Below, piece by piece: positions 18,252 through 26,616 of a stretch of 64,000 nucleotides of DNA. Position numbers and translations under genes: made by a program. This DNA comes from Terriglobia bacterium (GTDB lineage Bacteria > Acidobacteriota > Terriglobia > Bryobacterales > UBA6623): contig VXMF01000037.1 in assembly GCA_009841225.1 (NCBI GenBank), positions 62,001 through 126,000 of the forward strand. The letters are read 5' to 3'. The notes beneath the pieces were generated by a model. The model saw only the letters and a program-made list of their open reading frames with translations, was not told the origin of the DNA and did not search any database. Within the stretch, counting starts at the first letter, position 1, and each line of letters opens with the position of its first letter.

Positions 18252-20102
18252 TTACTGCGGCATTGGGACGGCATCCGCTAACGACTGCAGCTTGTGCAGG
18301 CGGGCATAGACTCCATCCCGCGCGAGCAGCTCGTCGTGCCCGCCATGTTCGATGACCCGGCCGCGGTGCAGGACGACGATATTGTCCGCGCGGCGAATGG
18401 TAGACAGCCGGTGGGCGATCACGATGGACGTCCTTCCGACGAACAGCTTGGAGAGCGTGTCGCGAATCTTGCGCTCGGTGTCGGGGTCCACGCTCGATGT
18501 GGCCTCGTCCAGCACCAGGAAGGGGCGCTCGTGAACCAACGCGCGGGCGAACGAAACCAATTGCTTCTGCCCGACTGACAGCCCGGCGCCGCGTTCCAGC
18601 ACCGGCTCCTCATAGGCGTCGGGCAGCGACTCGATGTGGTCCGCCAAGTGGGCGTTCTCGGCCGCGCCCCGGATGGCCTCAGGCGGCGCTTCGGGATCGC
18701 CGAGACCGATGTTCTCTCCGATCGTGCCCGAGAACAGGAACGAGTCCTGCAAGACCACGCTGAAGTGCGCGCGGAGCGCCTCGGGAGTCCACTCGCGGAT
18801 ATCCCGCCCGCCGACCAAGATCGTGCCGTGCTGGATTTCGTAGAAGCGCAGCAGCAGGCTGACAAGGGTGCTCTTGCCTGCCCCGGTGTGCCCGACCACC
18901 GCCACCATACCGCCGGGCGGAACCTTGAAGCTGACATCTTCCAGCACCCACTCCTCGCCCTTGTAGGCAAACCAGACATTGCGGAACTCGACGCTGGGCT
19001 GTTCGAGCTCTACCTGTCCAGCAGCCGCCTGAATCTCGTCCGGATCGGTGTCCAACAGCTCGAAGATCCGCTCAGCGCCCGCCATGGCTGCCTGCAAGAC
19101 GTTGTACTTCTCCGCGAGGTCTTGGATCGGCCGGAAGACCCTGGTTCCGTACTGCAGGAACGCCATCAGGACGCCTAGCGAAACGGTGCCGGCTACGACC
19201 CACGCGCCGCCGAAGACGACCAGCAGCACCACCCCCAGCAAGCTGATCCACTCGATCACCGGAAAGAACACGGCATGCGCCCGCACGGAACGGTAGTTGG
19301 CCGCGCGGTGCTCGTCGTTGATGGCCGCGAAGTCGCCCAGGGCGCGCTGCTCGTGGTTGAACGCCTGGATCTCCGAAATGCCCGTGAAGCACTCTTGCAG
19401 GAACGAGGCAAGCTTCGCGACCGCCTTGCGGACGTCGCGAAAGCTGCTTCGTGCGCGTCGACGGAAGATGACGCTGACGATCCACACCAGCGGGCCGATG
19501 CCGAGATAGACCAGAGTCAGCCGCGGGCTCAGGTAGAGCATCGCCCCGAACGCGCAGAACAGCGTGAGCACGTCGCCTGCGACGGCCACCAGGCCCGAAG
19601 TGAACAGTTCGTTCAGCACGTCGACGTCGGTAGTGGCCCGCGTTACCAAGCGCCCGCTCGGCGTGCGATCGAAGTAAGCGACGGGCAGGCGCTGCAGGTG
19701 TCCGAACACTTCGCGGCGCATGTCGCGCATCACTCGCTGTCCGGTCCAGTTCATCGTGTGGATCTGCGCCGCCCGAGTGAGCACCCCGAGCAGCAGCGAA
19801 ACCAAAGATAGAGTCACCAGCCACCAAATGCCCTGCATCGGATCCGAGGGAAGCCACGGATCGAGCACAGAGTCCGCCGTCGGATCGGGCATCAGGTAAC
19901 GGTCAACCGCGACCTGGGTGAGCAACGGCCAGATCACTCCCAGGGCCGAGTTCAGCATCAGCAGCACCAGTGAGGCGGTCGCGAATACGGAGTACGGCCG
20001 CAAGTATCGCCACAGGCGCTTGAGAATGGCTGCGTCGTACAGCGCAGCGTCAGGGAGGGTCTCCCGAGCTGCGTCCAAGCCGATGCTGCGTCCGGTGCTC
20101 AT
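18252..20102 (-). CDS. ABC exporter subunit, fused membrane and ATPase domains (catalytic-site half)
   Basis: This 616-aa half-transporter has a six-helix membrane domain (to about residue 330) and an ATPase domain. Walker A is GHTGAGKST (404-412), the Walker B end is LDEATSS with catalytic Glu533, and the H-loop is IAHRLSTI. Its signature is LSVGQ (508-512), with Val in place of the first Gly of LSGGQ. The start codon overlaps the stop of the upstream ABC gene (ATGA). The two therefore most likely form a heterodimer like TM287/288 or BmrCD, pumping lipids or drugs. The weak signature here pairs with the weak Walker B of the partner, as in known asymmetric exporters. Confidence 0.93.
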   Translation of the reverse strand: MSTGRSIGLDAARETLPDAALYDAAILKRLWRYLRPYSVFATASLVLLMLNSALGVIWPLLTQVAVDRYLMPDPTADSVLDPWLPSDPMQGIWWLVTLSLVSLLLGVLTRAAQIHTMNWTGQRVMRDMRREVFGHLQRLPVAYFDRTPSGRLVTRATTDVDVLNELFTSGLVAVAGDVLTLFCAFGAMLYLSPRLTLVYLGIGPLVWIVSVIFRRRARSSFRDVRKAVAKLASFLQECFTGISEIQAFNHEQRALGDFAAINDEHRAANYRSVRAHAVFFPVIEWISLLGVVLLVVFGGAWVVAGTVSLGVLMAFLQYGTRVFRPIQDLAEKYNVLQAAMAGAERIFELLDTDPDEIQAAAGQVELEQPSVEFRNVWFAYKGEEWVLEDVSFKVPPGGMVAVVGHTGAGKSTLVSLLLRFYEIQHGTILVGGRDIREWTPEALRAHFSVVLQDSFLFSGTIGENIGLGDPEAPPEAIRGAAENAHLADHIESLPDAYEEPVLERGAGLSVGQKQLVSFARALVHERPFLVLDEATSSVDPDTERKIRDTLSKLFVGRTSIVIAHRLSTIRRADNIVVLHRGRVIEHGGHDELLARDGVYARLHKLQSLADAVPMPQ

Positions 20103-21844
20103 GGCTTGGCCAGCTCCTCCTCGATGCGCTGCCGCTCGTGGATGCGAGCGTACAAGCCGCCGCCTGCCAGCAGACTCTCATGCGAACCGGTGTCAACGAC
20201 CCGGCCCGCATCCATCACCGCGATGCGGTCCGCCAACCTGGCCGAGGAGACGCGGTGCGTCACGATCAGCAGCGTGCGGTCGCAGGTTGCCGGGCGAATG
20301 CGTTCCAGCAGCTCGTGCTCGGTCTCGGCATCCAGACTGGAAGTGGAGTCGTCGAGCACCACGATTGCGGGATCCCGCAGCAAGGCCCTAGCTAGGGCAA
20401 CGCGCTGCTTCTGGCCGCCCGAAAGGGTGATTCCGCGCTCGCCGACGAGCGTGTCCAGTCCATCCGGGAAGTTGTCCTCGTACGTGTCCAGCAGCGACAG
20501 CCACGCAGCCTCTTCGACCTCTTCCATGCTCGCGTCGGGCCGCCCCAAGCGGATGTTGTCGGCAATCGAGCGGCTGAACAAGAACGTTTCCTGCGGTACG
20601 TACCCGACGCGCTTGCGCAGCGCCTGTAGCGGCAGCCGCCGGACATCGACATCGTCGATCACCACCGCGCCGTGGGTTGGGTCGTACAGCCTGGGAACGA
20701 GGCTAGCTAGAGTAGACTTGCCGCTGCCGACCGGACCGATGATTGCCAGCGACATGCCGTGCAGAACCGACAGGCTCACGTCGCGGACCGCATAGCCGCT
20801 GGCTCTGGGGTACTGGACGCTGACGGACTGCCACTTGATCGAGCCTCGAATTTGGTCTTTGGATCTCAACACCCCGGGCGCGTCGGCAATCCGCGGTCTG
20901 TGGTTCAGCAGCTCGTTCAGGCGCCCTAGCGACGCCACGCCGCGCTGGGTGATGTTTACGACCACGCCCATGCCGATCATGGGCCACGCCAGCATGGCCA
21001 GGAAGTAGATAAACATCGTGAACGTGCCGACGGTCATCGCGCCCTGCAACACCCGCCAGCTTCCGAATCCGAGCAGGCTGATGCCGGTCAGCCCGACCAA
21101 GAGCTCTAGCAGGGGATAGAAGCTGCGCCAAATGCGGACCAACCCGAGGCTAGCCTCGACATAGTCGGCATTGGCAGCAGCGAACCTGCCGACCTCGGCA
21201 GGGCCCTGGTTGTTGGCCCGCAGCATTCGCAGGCCGGCCAAGTGCTCTTGCACCCGGACGCTGATCCCGGAGAAGCGCTTCTGCACGGCCTGGAACTGCT
21301 CGTGCGTGCGGCGGCCGAAGTGCCCGACTGCCAGCGAGATCAGCGGCATGGGCGCGAAGATCACCAGCGTGAGCAGCCAGTCGGTCCAGGCCATGATGGA
21401 GAGCACCGTTGCGATCACGACGCCGATCTCGGCCGTGTACATCAGCCCCGGCCCCAGCAGGGAGCGCACCTGGGCAAGATCGTTGGTCACCCGGGCCATC
21501 AGGTCACCGGTGCGGTAGCGCTCGTAAAACGTCCGATCCAGCGTGACCAAGTGGGCGCTTATGTCATTGCGCAAGTCATACTCGATGTCGCGCGAGATCG
21601 TGATCAGAATCCAGCGCATCGCATATTGCGCGATTCCCTTGCAGGCCGCGACGCCGAGCGCCAGCAACATGGTATTCACGGCCGCCTCTTGCTCGCCCGC
21701 GGCAAGCTGGTCCACCGCCCGTCCGATCAGCAACGGCACACCGGCCGCCAACACGCCGCGAAACAGCAGCGCGGTCAAGCCTCCCCCGTAACGCCAGCGA
21801 TAGCGGAGCAGGTAAGGAAACAGCGTGCGCAGCGTTGCCAGCAA
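20099..21844 (-). CDS. ABC exporter subunit, fused membrane and ATPase domains (degenerate-site half)
   Basis: This 581-aa half-transporter has Walker A GPVGSGKST (370-378) and a consensus signature LSGGQKQR (474-481). Walker B is VVLDDSTSS, with Asp499 at the place of the catalytic Glu. The H-loop is VTHRVSSA. An Asp here marks the non-hydrolysing site of heterodimeric exporters. The start is TTG, 7 bases after the DUF420 stop codon, so the three genes are cotranscribed. No better start is visible upstream in frame. Substrate is unknown. Confidence 0.92.
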   Translation of the reverse strand: MLATLRTLFPYLLRYRWRYGGGLTALLFRGVLAAGVPLLIGRAVDQLAAGEQEAAVNTMLLALGVAACKGIAQYAMRWILITISRDIEYDLRNDISAHLVTLDRTFYERYRTGDLMARVTNDLAQVRSLLGPGLMYTAEIGVVIATVLSIMAWTDWLLTLVIFAPMPLISLAVGHFGRRTHEQFQAVQKRFSGISVRVQEHLAGLRMLRANNQGPAEVGRFAAANADYVEASLGLVRIWRSFYPLLELLVGLTGISLLGFGSWRVLQGAMTVGTFTMFIYFLAMLAWPMIGMGVVVNITQRGVASLGRLNELLNHRPRIADAPGVLRSKDQIRGSIKWQSVSVQYPRASGYAVRDVSLSVLHGMSLAIIGPVGSGKSTLASLVPRLYDPTHGAVVIDDVDVRRLPLQALRKRVGYVPQETFLFSRSIADNIRLGRPDASMEEVEEAAWLSLLDTYEDNFPDGLDTLVGERGITLSGGQKQRVALARALLRDPAIVVLDDSTSSLDAETEHELLERIRPATCDRTLLIVTHRVSSARLADRIAVMDAGRVVDTGSHESLLAGGGLYARIHERQRIEEELAKP

Positions 21845-21851
21845 AGTCGAC

Positions 21852-22265
21852 CTACCCGTGGTAGAGCATCAAATAGATTGCCACGCCGGTCAGCGACACG
21901 TACATCCAGAGCGGCCATGTCCACCGGGCGATGGCGCGGTGGCGGCCATAGTCGCCGCGCCATGCGCGCAGCAGCGTGGTCGCGGCCAGCGGCAGGATCA
22001 CGATCGCCAGCACGATGTGGCTGATCAAGATGGAGAAATAGACGGGCCGGACCCAGCCCTGGCCCGTGAACGGCACCGAGCCCACCTGCCAGTGGTAGAC
22101 CAGATAACTGGCGAGGAACGCCACCGAGGCCCCACAGGCGCAGAGCATGCAAGCCCTGTGCCGCTGCACATCCCCGCGACGGATGAACACGTATCCGAGC
22201 GTCAGCAAGATCGCCGCGACTGAGTTCAGGCTGGCGTTGAGCGCGGGCAGGTCGGTGAAATCCAT
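21852..22265 (-). CDS. DUF420 membrane protein
   Basis: This is a 137-aa protein with four hydrophobic helices. The pattern fits DUF420 (YozB-like): LNSVAAILLTLGYVFIRRGD, HRACMLCACGASVAFLASYL, a YHWQVGSVPFTG loop, HIVLAIVILPLAATTLLRAW, and RHRAIARWTWPLWMYVSLTG followed by VAIYLMLYH. Several conserved His residues sit at membrane edges. DUF420 genes often accompany cytochrome oxidase or heme/copper assembly genes, but no oxidase is present here. It lies between an ABC-2 permease gene and the ABC exporter pair, all minus-strand. Confidence 0.85.
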   Translation of the reverse strand: MDFTDLPALNASLNSVAAILLTLGYVFIRRGDVQRHRACMLCACGASVAFLASYLVYHWQVGSVPFTGQGWVRPVYFSILISHIVLAIVILPLAATTLLRAWRGDYGRHRAIARWTWPLWMYVSLTGVAIYLMLYHG

Positions 22266-22293
22266 TCGGTCGGTTGGCGCCGCGTGCCGAGAA

Positions 22294-23130
22294 TCAGGAC
22301 AGGTGCGCCGCCTCAGACCGCGCCGCCTTGCGCCACGCGGCGAGCAGCATAACAGCGCCGAAGCCCGCGAGCACCAGCCACGACAACTCAGCGGCCGGCA
22401 CCGTGCCGGCTCCGGGCGCGTCCAGGAGCCTGCGCAATTCGGCTACGCCGTAGGCCAAGGGGTTGACCGTGGTAAGCCAGCGCAGCCAGGCCGACGAGCC
22501 GTCCAAGGGAAAGACCCCGCCGGAGACGAGCCACATGGGCATCAGCACGAGGTTCATGATCGAGTGGAAGCCCTGCACCGAGTTCAGCCACCAAGCACAG
22601 AAGAACCCCAAGCAGGTCACCCCGAATGCCATCAGCAACAGCACCGCGAATACCAGCGGCAGCTTGGCGAGATCGAGCGAAAGGCCCGCCAACGGCGCCA
22701 ATGGCAGCAGGAGAGCCCCTTGAATGGCCCCCAATGTGGTGGCCCCGCACACTTTTCCCAACACCAGCGCGAGGCGCGACACGGGAGCTACCAGCACGCC
22801 TAGCAGGAATCCCTCGCGGCGATCCTCGATCAGCGAGATATTGGCAAAGATCGACGTGAACAGGACGCTCAGCGCCAGCATCCCGGGAAAGAAGAACTGT
22901 GCGTATCCGCCCTCGGAGGCCAGCAGCGAAGAGCCGAAGCCGGACCCTAGCACGAGCCAGAACAGCAGCGGCGTGGACAGCGTGCCGACGACTCGGCTGC
23001 GCTGGCGGTAGAAGCCGCGCAGTTCGCGCCGCCACAGCGTCGCCGCGCACAGCCAGAAGCTGGCGCTGCTAGCAGGTTGGTCGCCCGCCACAGGCAGCGC
23101 GACAACTGCCCCTTCGGGCGCATCGGACAT
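22294..23130 (-). CDS. ABC-2 type transporter permease
   Basis: This is a 278-aa protein with six hydrophobic segments. It shows ABC-2 features: ELRGFYRQRSRVVGTLSTPL before helix 1, the FFFPGMLALSVLFTSIF segment, EDRREGFLLGVLVAPVSR (coupling-helix region), and a late WLRWLTTVNPLAYGVAELRR loop. Such permeases need a separate ATPase, and none is encoded next to it; the two neighbouring ABC genes are self-contained half-exporters. It precedes DUF420 by about 28 bases, so they are probably cotranscribed. It may work with an ATPase encoded elsewhere. Confidence 0.85.
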   Translation of the reverse strand: MSDAPEGAVVALPVAGDQPASSASFWLCAATLWRRELRGFYRQRSRVVGTLSTPLLFWLVLGSGFGSSLLASEGGYAQFFFPGMLALSVLFTSIFANISLIEDRREGFLLGVLVAPVSRLALVLGKVCGATTLGAIQGALLLPLAPLAGLSLDLAKLPLVFAVLLLMAFGVTCLGFFCAWWLNSVQGFHSIMNLVLMPMWLVSGGVFPLDGSSAWLRWLTTVNPLAYGVAELRRLLDAPGAGTVPAAELSWLVLAGFGAVMLLAAWRKAARSEAAHLS

Positions 23131-23200
23131 CGGGTGGGTCAGCGGCGGGATAGTGAGACAAGCAACCGCACGTTTATTTTAGCGCGCGGCGCCGCCGCAC

Positions 23201-23794
23201 TCACAGCTCGAGCAGGTAGCCCGGCTTGCCGACATTCGCCGCCAGCGTCGCGCCCAGCCGCACGGTCCGGCCAGAACCCTCGTGGATGTGCCCGCAGAAG
23301 CAGTACTCCGGCTGGTGCTCGTCGATGTAGTCGCGGACAGCCTTGGAGCCGAAGTGCAGGCCCGGACCGGCCTCGTCCAGAGGCGTGTTCAACGGCGGGG
23401 CATGGCAAACCAAGACCTGGGGGAACCGGCCGGCGAAACATGACAGCTTGGCGGCCAGATCCTCCTCCGAGTATTCTCCGGGCGTGTCGAAGGGCGTGGG
23501 GTTGGAATAGCCCAAGCCGGCGAAGTGCACGCCGGCCACCTCGCGGACATCCTCGTGAAAGCTGCGAAAGCCGTGGCGCTCGCAGAACTCGCGCACCTGC
23601 TCGGCTGTCTCGTTATTGCCCGGCATGACCCAAAGGCGCTCGCCCAAGGGCGCGAGAACCTCCGCGCACGGGTCGAGCGGGGCAGGGTGGGTCACCAGGT
23701 CTCCGGCAGCGATGAAAACGTCGGCTTCGACTGCGACGGCCTGCCGCAGGCTGGCGAAGTCGCCGTGGATGTCGGAAAAGATCTGGAATCTCAT
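23201..23794 (-). CDS. Calcineurin-like metallophosphoesterase
   Basis: This is a 197-aa single-domain enzyme with the full set of binuclear metal motifs: D-x-H (Asp8, His10 in FSDIHGD), GD (AAGDLVTH), GNNE (VMPGNNETA), H (LVCHAPP) and GHIHEG. It resembles small cytoplasmic phosphodiesterases of the YfcE type. Substrate is unknown. The start ATG is the only reasonable one. It lies 70 bases upstream of the ABC-2 permease gene on the same strand and downstream of the rhodanese unit; linkage to either is uncertain. Confidence 0.9.
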   Translation of the reverse strand: MRFQIFSDIHGDFASLRQAVAVEADVFIAAGDLVTHPAPLDPCAEVLAPLGERLWVMPGNNETAEQVREFCERHGFRSFHEDVREVAGVHFAGLGYSNPTPFDTPGEYSEEDLAAKLSCFAGRFPQVLVCHAPPLNTPLDEAGPGLHFGSKAVRDYIDEHQPEYCFCGHIHEGSGRTVRLGATLAANVGKPGYLLEL

Positions 23795-23806
23795 CAGGAA
23801 CCTGGG

Positions 23807-24031
23807 TCAGCCCCTAGGGTGACGCCGCGTGGCACCCAGCCTCTCGGAAGCCCTCTCGATCACCTTGCCCTCAGCCTGCTCCCTTCCCGCCGCCCTGGCC
23901 CGGGCGATGTTGGCGCCTGGAGAGACGTTGTCCGCCTTGGCGTGCCAAGTCTCGCCTATGCGGTAGGACGTGATGCGCACCGGCCAGCCTGCCAGTTCGA
24001 GCTCGGTGACGCTGAAGCTCTCGGCCTTCAT
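23807..24031 (-). CDS. Small conserved-looking protein coupled to the rhodanese
   Basis: I do not recognise a named family. The 74-aa product begins KAESFSVTELELAGWPVRI, with a beta-strand-rich N-terminal half (ITSYRIGETWHAKADNV), then an alanine/arginine-rich helix (NIARARAAGREQAEGKVIER). Its ATG overlaps the sulfurtransferase stop (ATGA), so it is translated by coupling. The frame is open to 24079, but the overlap and the lack of similarity in the extra residues favour this start. A role as a partner of the sulfurtransferase is inference from context only. It contains no cysteine. Confidence 0.65.
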   Translation of the reverse strand: MKAESFSVTELELAGWPVRITSYRIGETWHAKADNVSPGANIARARAAGREQAEGKVIERASERLGATRRHPRG

Positions 24032-24873
24032 GCGCCGCGCTCGACGGGTGCGCCGACGAGGTTGCCCCACTCGGTCCACGACCCGTCATAGTTGCTCACG
24101 CCTTCGTAGCCCAGCAGGTACTTGAGCACGAACCAAGAATGGCTGGAACGCTCGCCGATGCGGCAGTACGCGACGATCGGCTTGTCGCCGACGATGCCCT
24201 CGGCGGCGTAGAGTTCGCGCAAGGCGCCGGCACTCTTGAACGTGCCGTCCTGGGCGCAGGCCTTGCCCCACGGAATGTTCCGCGCGCCCGGAACGTGCCC
24301 GCCGCGCTGGCACGTCTCGGGCAGGCCGGGAGGGGCGAGGATCTCGCCGCTGAACTCGGCTGGGCTCCGCACGTCGACGAGGTCGGCCGCGCTGGAGCCC
24401 GACGCCTCTCTGACCTGGCCCAGGAACGCCCGGATCGAAAGGTCCGGTTCAGAGGCGGAATAGTCCGTTGGCGCGAACTCCGGCGACTCCAATGAGAGTT
24501 CGCGCCCCTCGGCCAGCCACTTCACGCGTCCGCCGTTCATCAGCCTGACATCCGGGTGGCCGTAGATCTTCAGCTGCCAGAACGCCCAAGCGGCGAACCA
24601 GTTGTTGTTGTCGCCGTAGAGCACGACGGTCGTATCCCTGCCGATACCACTGTCGCCCAGCAATCTCTCGAAGCGGTCCTTGGGCAGGATGTCGCGCACG
24701 ACCGTGTCACACAGCTGGCTGTCCCACGCCCAGCCGATCGCACCTGGCACGTGACCCTCGTCATAGGAGCCCGTGTCCACATCGACCTCCACGACTCGGA
24801 CGCCGCCGCTGCGGCTGTGTTGGTCGACCCAATCGGTCGTAACCAGTACTTCTGGATGCGCGTAGCCTGACAT
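24028..24873 (-). CDS. Thiosulfate/3-mercaptopyruvate sulfurtransferase (tandem rhodanese)
   Basis: This 281-aa protein has two rhodanese domains. The N-terminal one (about 5-125) is inactive, with the CH2A-like stretch YDEGHVPGAIGWAW. The C-terminal one carries the active-site loop AYCRIGERSSHSW with Cys237. The loop CRIGER is that of thiosulfate sulfurtransferases (SseA/RhdA-like). It moves sulfane sulfur to cyanide or another thiol in the cytoplasm. The ATG at 24873 has GAGGAG ahead of it; the longer open frame to 25107 lacks family similarity. It is cotranslated with the 74-aa protein downstream. Confidence 0.93.
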   Translation of the reverse strand: MSGYAHPEVLVTTDWVDQHSRSGGVRVVEVDVDTGSYDEGHVPGAIGWAWDSQLCDTVVRDILPKDRFERLLGDSGIGRDTTVVLYGDNNNWFAAWAFWQLKIYGHPDVRLMNGGRVKWLAEGRELSLESPEFAPTDYSASEPDLSIRAFLGQVREASGSSAADLVDVRSPAEFSGEILAPPGLPETCQRGGHVPGARNIPWGKACAQDGTFKSAGALRELYAAEGIVGDKPIVAYCRIGERSSHSWFVLKYLLGYEGVSNYDGSWTEWGNLVGAPVERGA

Positions 24874-25211
24874 GATTTGCTCCTCTGCTCTGCCGCTAGG
24901 CTTTCGTTTCAGGGCCGCCGGATTGACCAAACGATTATAGGTCAGGCGCGGCCGCGGAGACCGGCCCACGGCGGCGAGGCCGCTGATCCGGCCGGCCCGC
25001 GAGAGGGCGCCAGTTCCGCCTTCGCTGCGGAACGTGAAAAGCGCCCCAAGCGCCTCCGCGCGCCCGCGTCTGGGCACCAAGACATCGCACTCGCTGTTTA
25101 CAACCATTTGACGAACGGCAAGTGACCCCTCTACAGCGCCTTGCGCCTATAAGAACAAGGCCGCCTGGCGGCGTCGCACCGCGCCGCTGCGACCCAAAGC
25201 ACCTATCCACG
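24874..25211. other. Intergenic region between divergent rhodanese and VTC genes
   Basis: This is a 338-base spacer. Besides the TATAAT and TGACC/GGTCA repeat noted separately I see no RNA gene or recognisable protein. The open frames running through it are extensions of the flanking genes and lack family similarity. Confidence 0.5.
24933..24938 (-). promoter_or_regulatory. Likely -10 element for the sulfurtransferase
   Basis: A perfect TATAAT on the minus strand lies about 60 bases before the ATG. It sits between TGACC (24924-24928) and GGTCA (24940-24944), an inverted repeat with an 11-base spacer that could bind a regulator. No convincing -35 is visible. Confidence 0.35.
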
Positions 25212-26006
25212 ATGTCCTCCAGCAGCGCAAGTGCTTTCGCAGACCAAGTTCACGACCACCTTGCCGATTTCGCGACGGTGCCGCTGGAAGCGCTCGGACC
25301 GCAGGCCTCGCAAGACCGCTGCGACACGAAGTTCTTGCTGCCACAAGGCCAGCTGCTGGCGCTGCTCGGCGCCCTGCGGCGCGACTACCGAGTCCTGGAA
25401 GTCGGCGAGATGCGCATCCATCGCTACCGCACGCTCTACTTCGACACCGCGGGATTCGACCTGTACCGAAGACACCAACGCTCCTCGCGCGGCGCCCTCA
25501 AGGTCCGCAGCCGCCAGTATGTCGACTCGCGGCGCTCGTTCTTCGAACTCAAGCGCAAGATCGGGCCGCGCCGCACGGTCAAGGAGCGGACCGAGACCCC
25601 GGACATCGTCACGGAGCTGACCGAGGCCGAAGGCGCCTTCATCGCAGCCCATGCGCACATTGACACCGAGTGTCTCCAGCCAACGATATGGAATCGATTC
25701 GAGCGGATCACGCTCGTGAGCAAGACGAGTCCAGAGCGAGTTACGCTCGACGTTGGCGTGCACTTCAAGATCCAGACTGGCGCGATTCGGATTCCGGGCG
25801 TTGTGGTCGGGGAACTGAAGCAGCAGCGTCTCGACCGAACATCCACATTCTTCGGCCACATGCGCTCGCTCGGATCCCGGCCCACCGGATTCAGCAAGTA
25901 CTGCGTCGGGGCGGTTCTGCTCTACCCGCAGTTGAAGCGCAGCCAAGCGCGACCCAAGCTCCGCATGCTAGCCAAGCTGGCCCGGGGAGACCGCCATGCA
26001 GCCTGA
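25212..26006 (+). CDS. VTC-domain polyphosphate polymerase
   Basis: This 264-aa protein matches the catalytic VTC tunnel domain of yeast Vtc4 and its bacterial relatives, which polymerise the gamma-phosphate of ATP into polyphosphate. Visible landmarks are DRCDTKFLLPQ near the N-terminus, HRYRTLYFDTAGFDLYRRHQ, LKVRSRQYVDS, FFELKRKIGPRRTVKERTE (basic tunnel residues), GVVVGELKQQR (metal-binding Glu) and GFSKYCVGAVLL. The start at 25212 is where similarity begins; the frame is open to 25122. It overlaps the DUF4956 gene by 11 bases. Whether it makes free polyphosphate, or modifies a surface target together with its partners, cannot be told. Confidence 0.88.
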   Translation: MSSSSASAFADQVHDHLADFATVPLEALGPQASQDRCDTKFLLPQGQLLALLGALRRDYRVLEVGEMRIHRYRTLYFDTAGFDLYRRHQRSSRGALKVRSRQYVDSRRSFFELKRKIGPRRTVKERTETPDIVTELTEAEGAFIAAHAHIDTECLQPTIWNRFERITLVSKTSPERVTLDVGVHFKIQTGAIRIPGVVVGELKQQRLDRTSTFFGHMRSLGSRPTGFSKYCVGAVLLYPQLKRSQARPKLRMLAKLARGDRHAA

Positions 26007-26616
26007 TTTGCTCGCCCACCTCGCCGGAGCCGGATTCAACCTTGCGGTGGCGCTGCTGATCGTCCGGCTGATCTACTACCCCACTACGCAGGACAAGCAG
26101 TACGTGCTGACGTTCGTGACGTTCAGCACAGTGACCTATTTCGTGCTGGGCCTGCTGACCAGCGTTGACTTGAGCATCGGCGTGGGTTTCGGCCTGTTCG
26201 CGATCTTTTCCGTGCTGCGCTACCGCACGGACACGATCTCGGCGCGCGAGATGACCTACCTGTTCGTGCTGATCGCGCTGGCGGTGATGAATTCGGTGCT
26301 GGCGACGCAATCCGACTACGCCCGCATGCTGGCATCCAACGCAGTGGTGGTCTTGGTGATGTTCGTGCTGGAACGCGAATGGGGCTTTCACTTCGAGGCG
26401 AGCAAGCAGATCCACTACGACAAGGTCGAACTGGTAGTGCCGTCGCGCAAGGAAGAGCTGCTCGCCGACCTGCGCGCACGGACCGGGCTGCCGGTTCGGC
26501 ATGTTGCCGTGGGACGCATCGACATGGTTCGCGACACGGCGGAGCTCACGCTCTTCTTCGACGATCGGGAACAGCAAGCAGCGGCTCGTGCCAACGGGAC
26601 GAAGGAAACATCATGA
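25996..26616 (+). CDS. DUF4956 membrane protein
   Basis: This is a 206-aa protein with about four helices: FNLAVALLIVRLIYYP, VLTFVTFSTVTYFVLGLLT, GVGFGLFAIFSVLRYRTDTI and YLFVLIALAVMNSVLA. A soluble C-terminal alpha/beta domain follows (YDKVELVVPSRKEELLADLR). The SVLRYRTDTISAREMTYLF loop is the family hallmark. DUF4956 genes commonly sit beside VTC-domain polymerases, often with CotH-type kinases, so it probably anchors or channels the product at the membrane (inference). It overlaps both neighbours: 11 bases with the polymerase and ATGA with the next gene. Confidence 0.88.
   Translation: MQPDLLAHLAGAGFNLAVALLIVRLIYYPTTQDKQYVLTFVTFSTVTYFVLGLLTSVDLSIGVGFGLFAIFSVLRYRTDTISAREMTYLFVLIALAVMNSVLATQSDYARMLASNAVVVLVMFVLEREWGFHFEASKQIHYDKVELVVPSRKEELLADLRARTGLPVRHVAVGRIDMVRDTAELTLFFDDREQQAAARANGTKETS

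Noticed and set aside
25122..25211. N-terminal extension of the VTC protein
   Set aside because: The frame is open but the extra residues are proline/arginine-rich without similarity. The ATG at 25212 fits the family start better.
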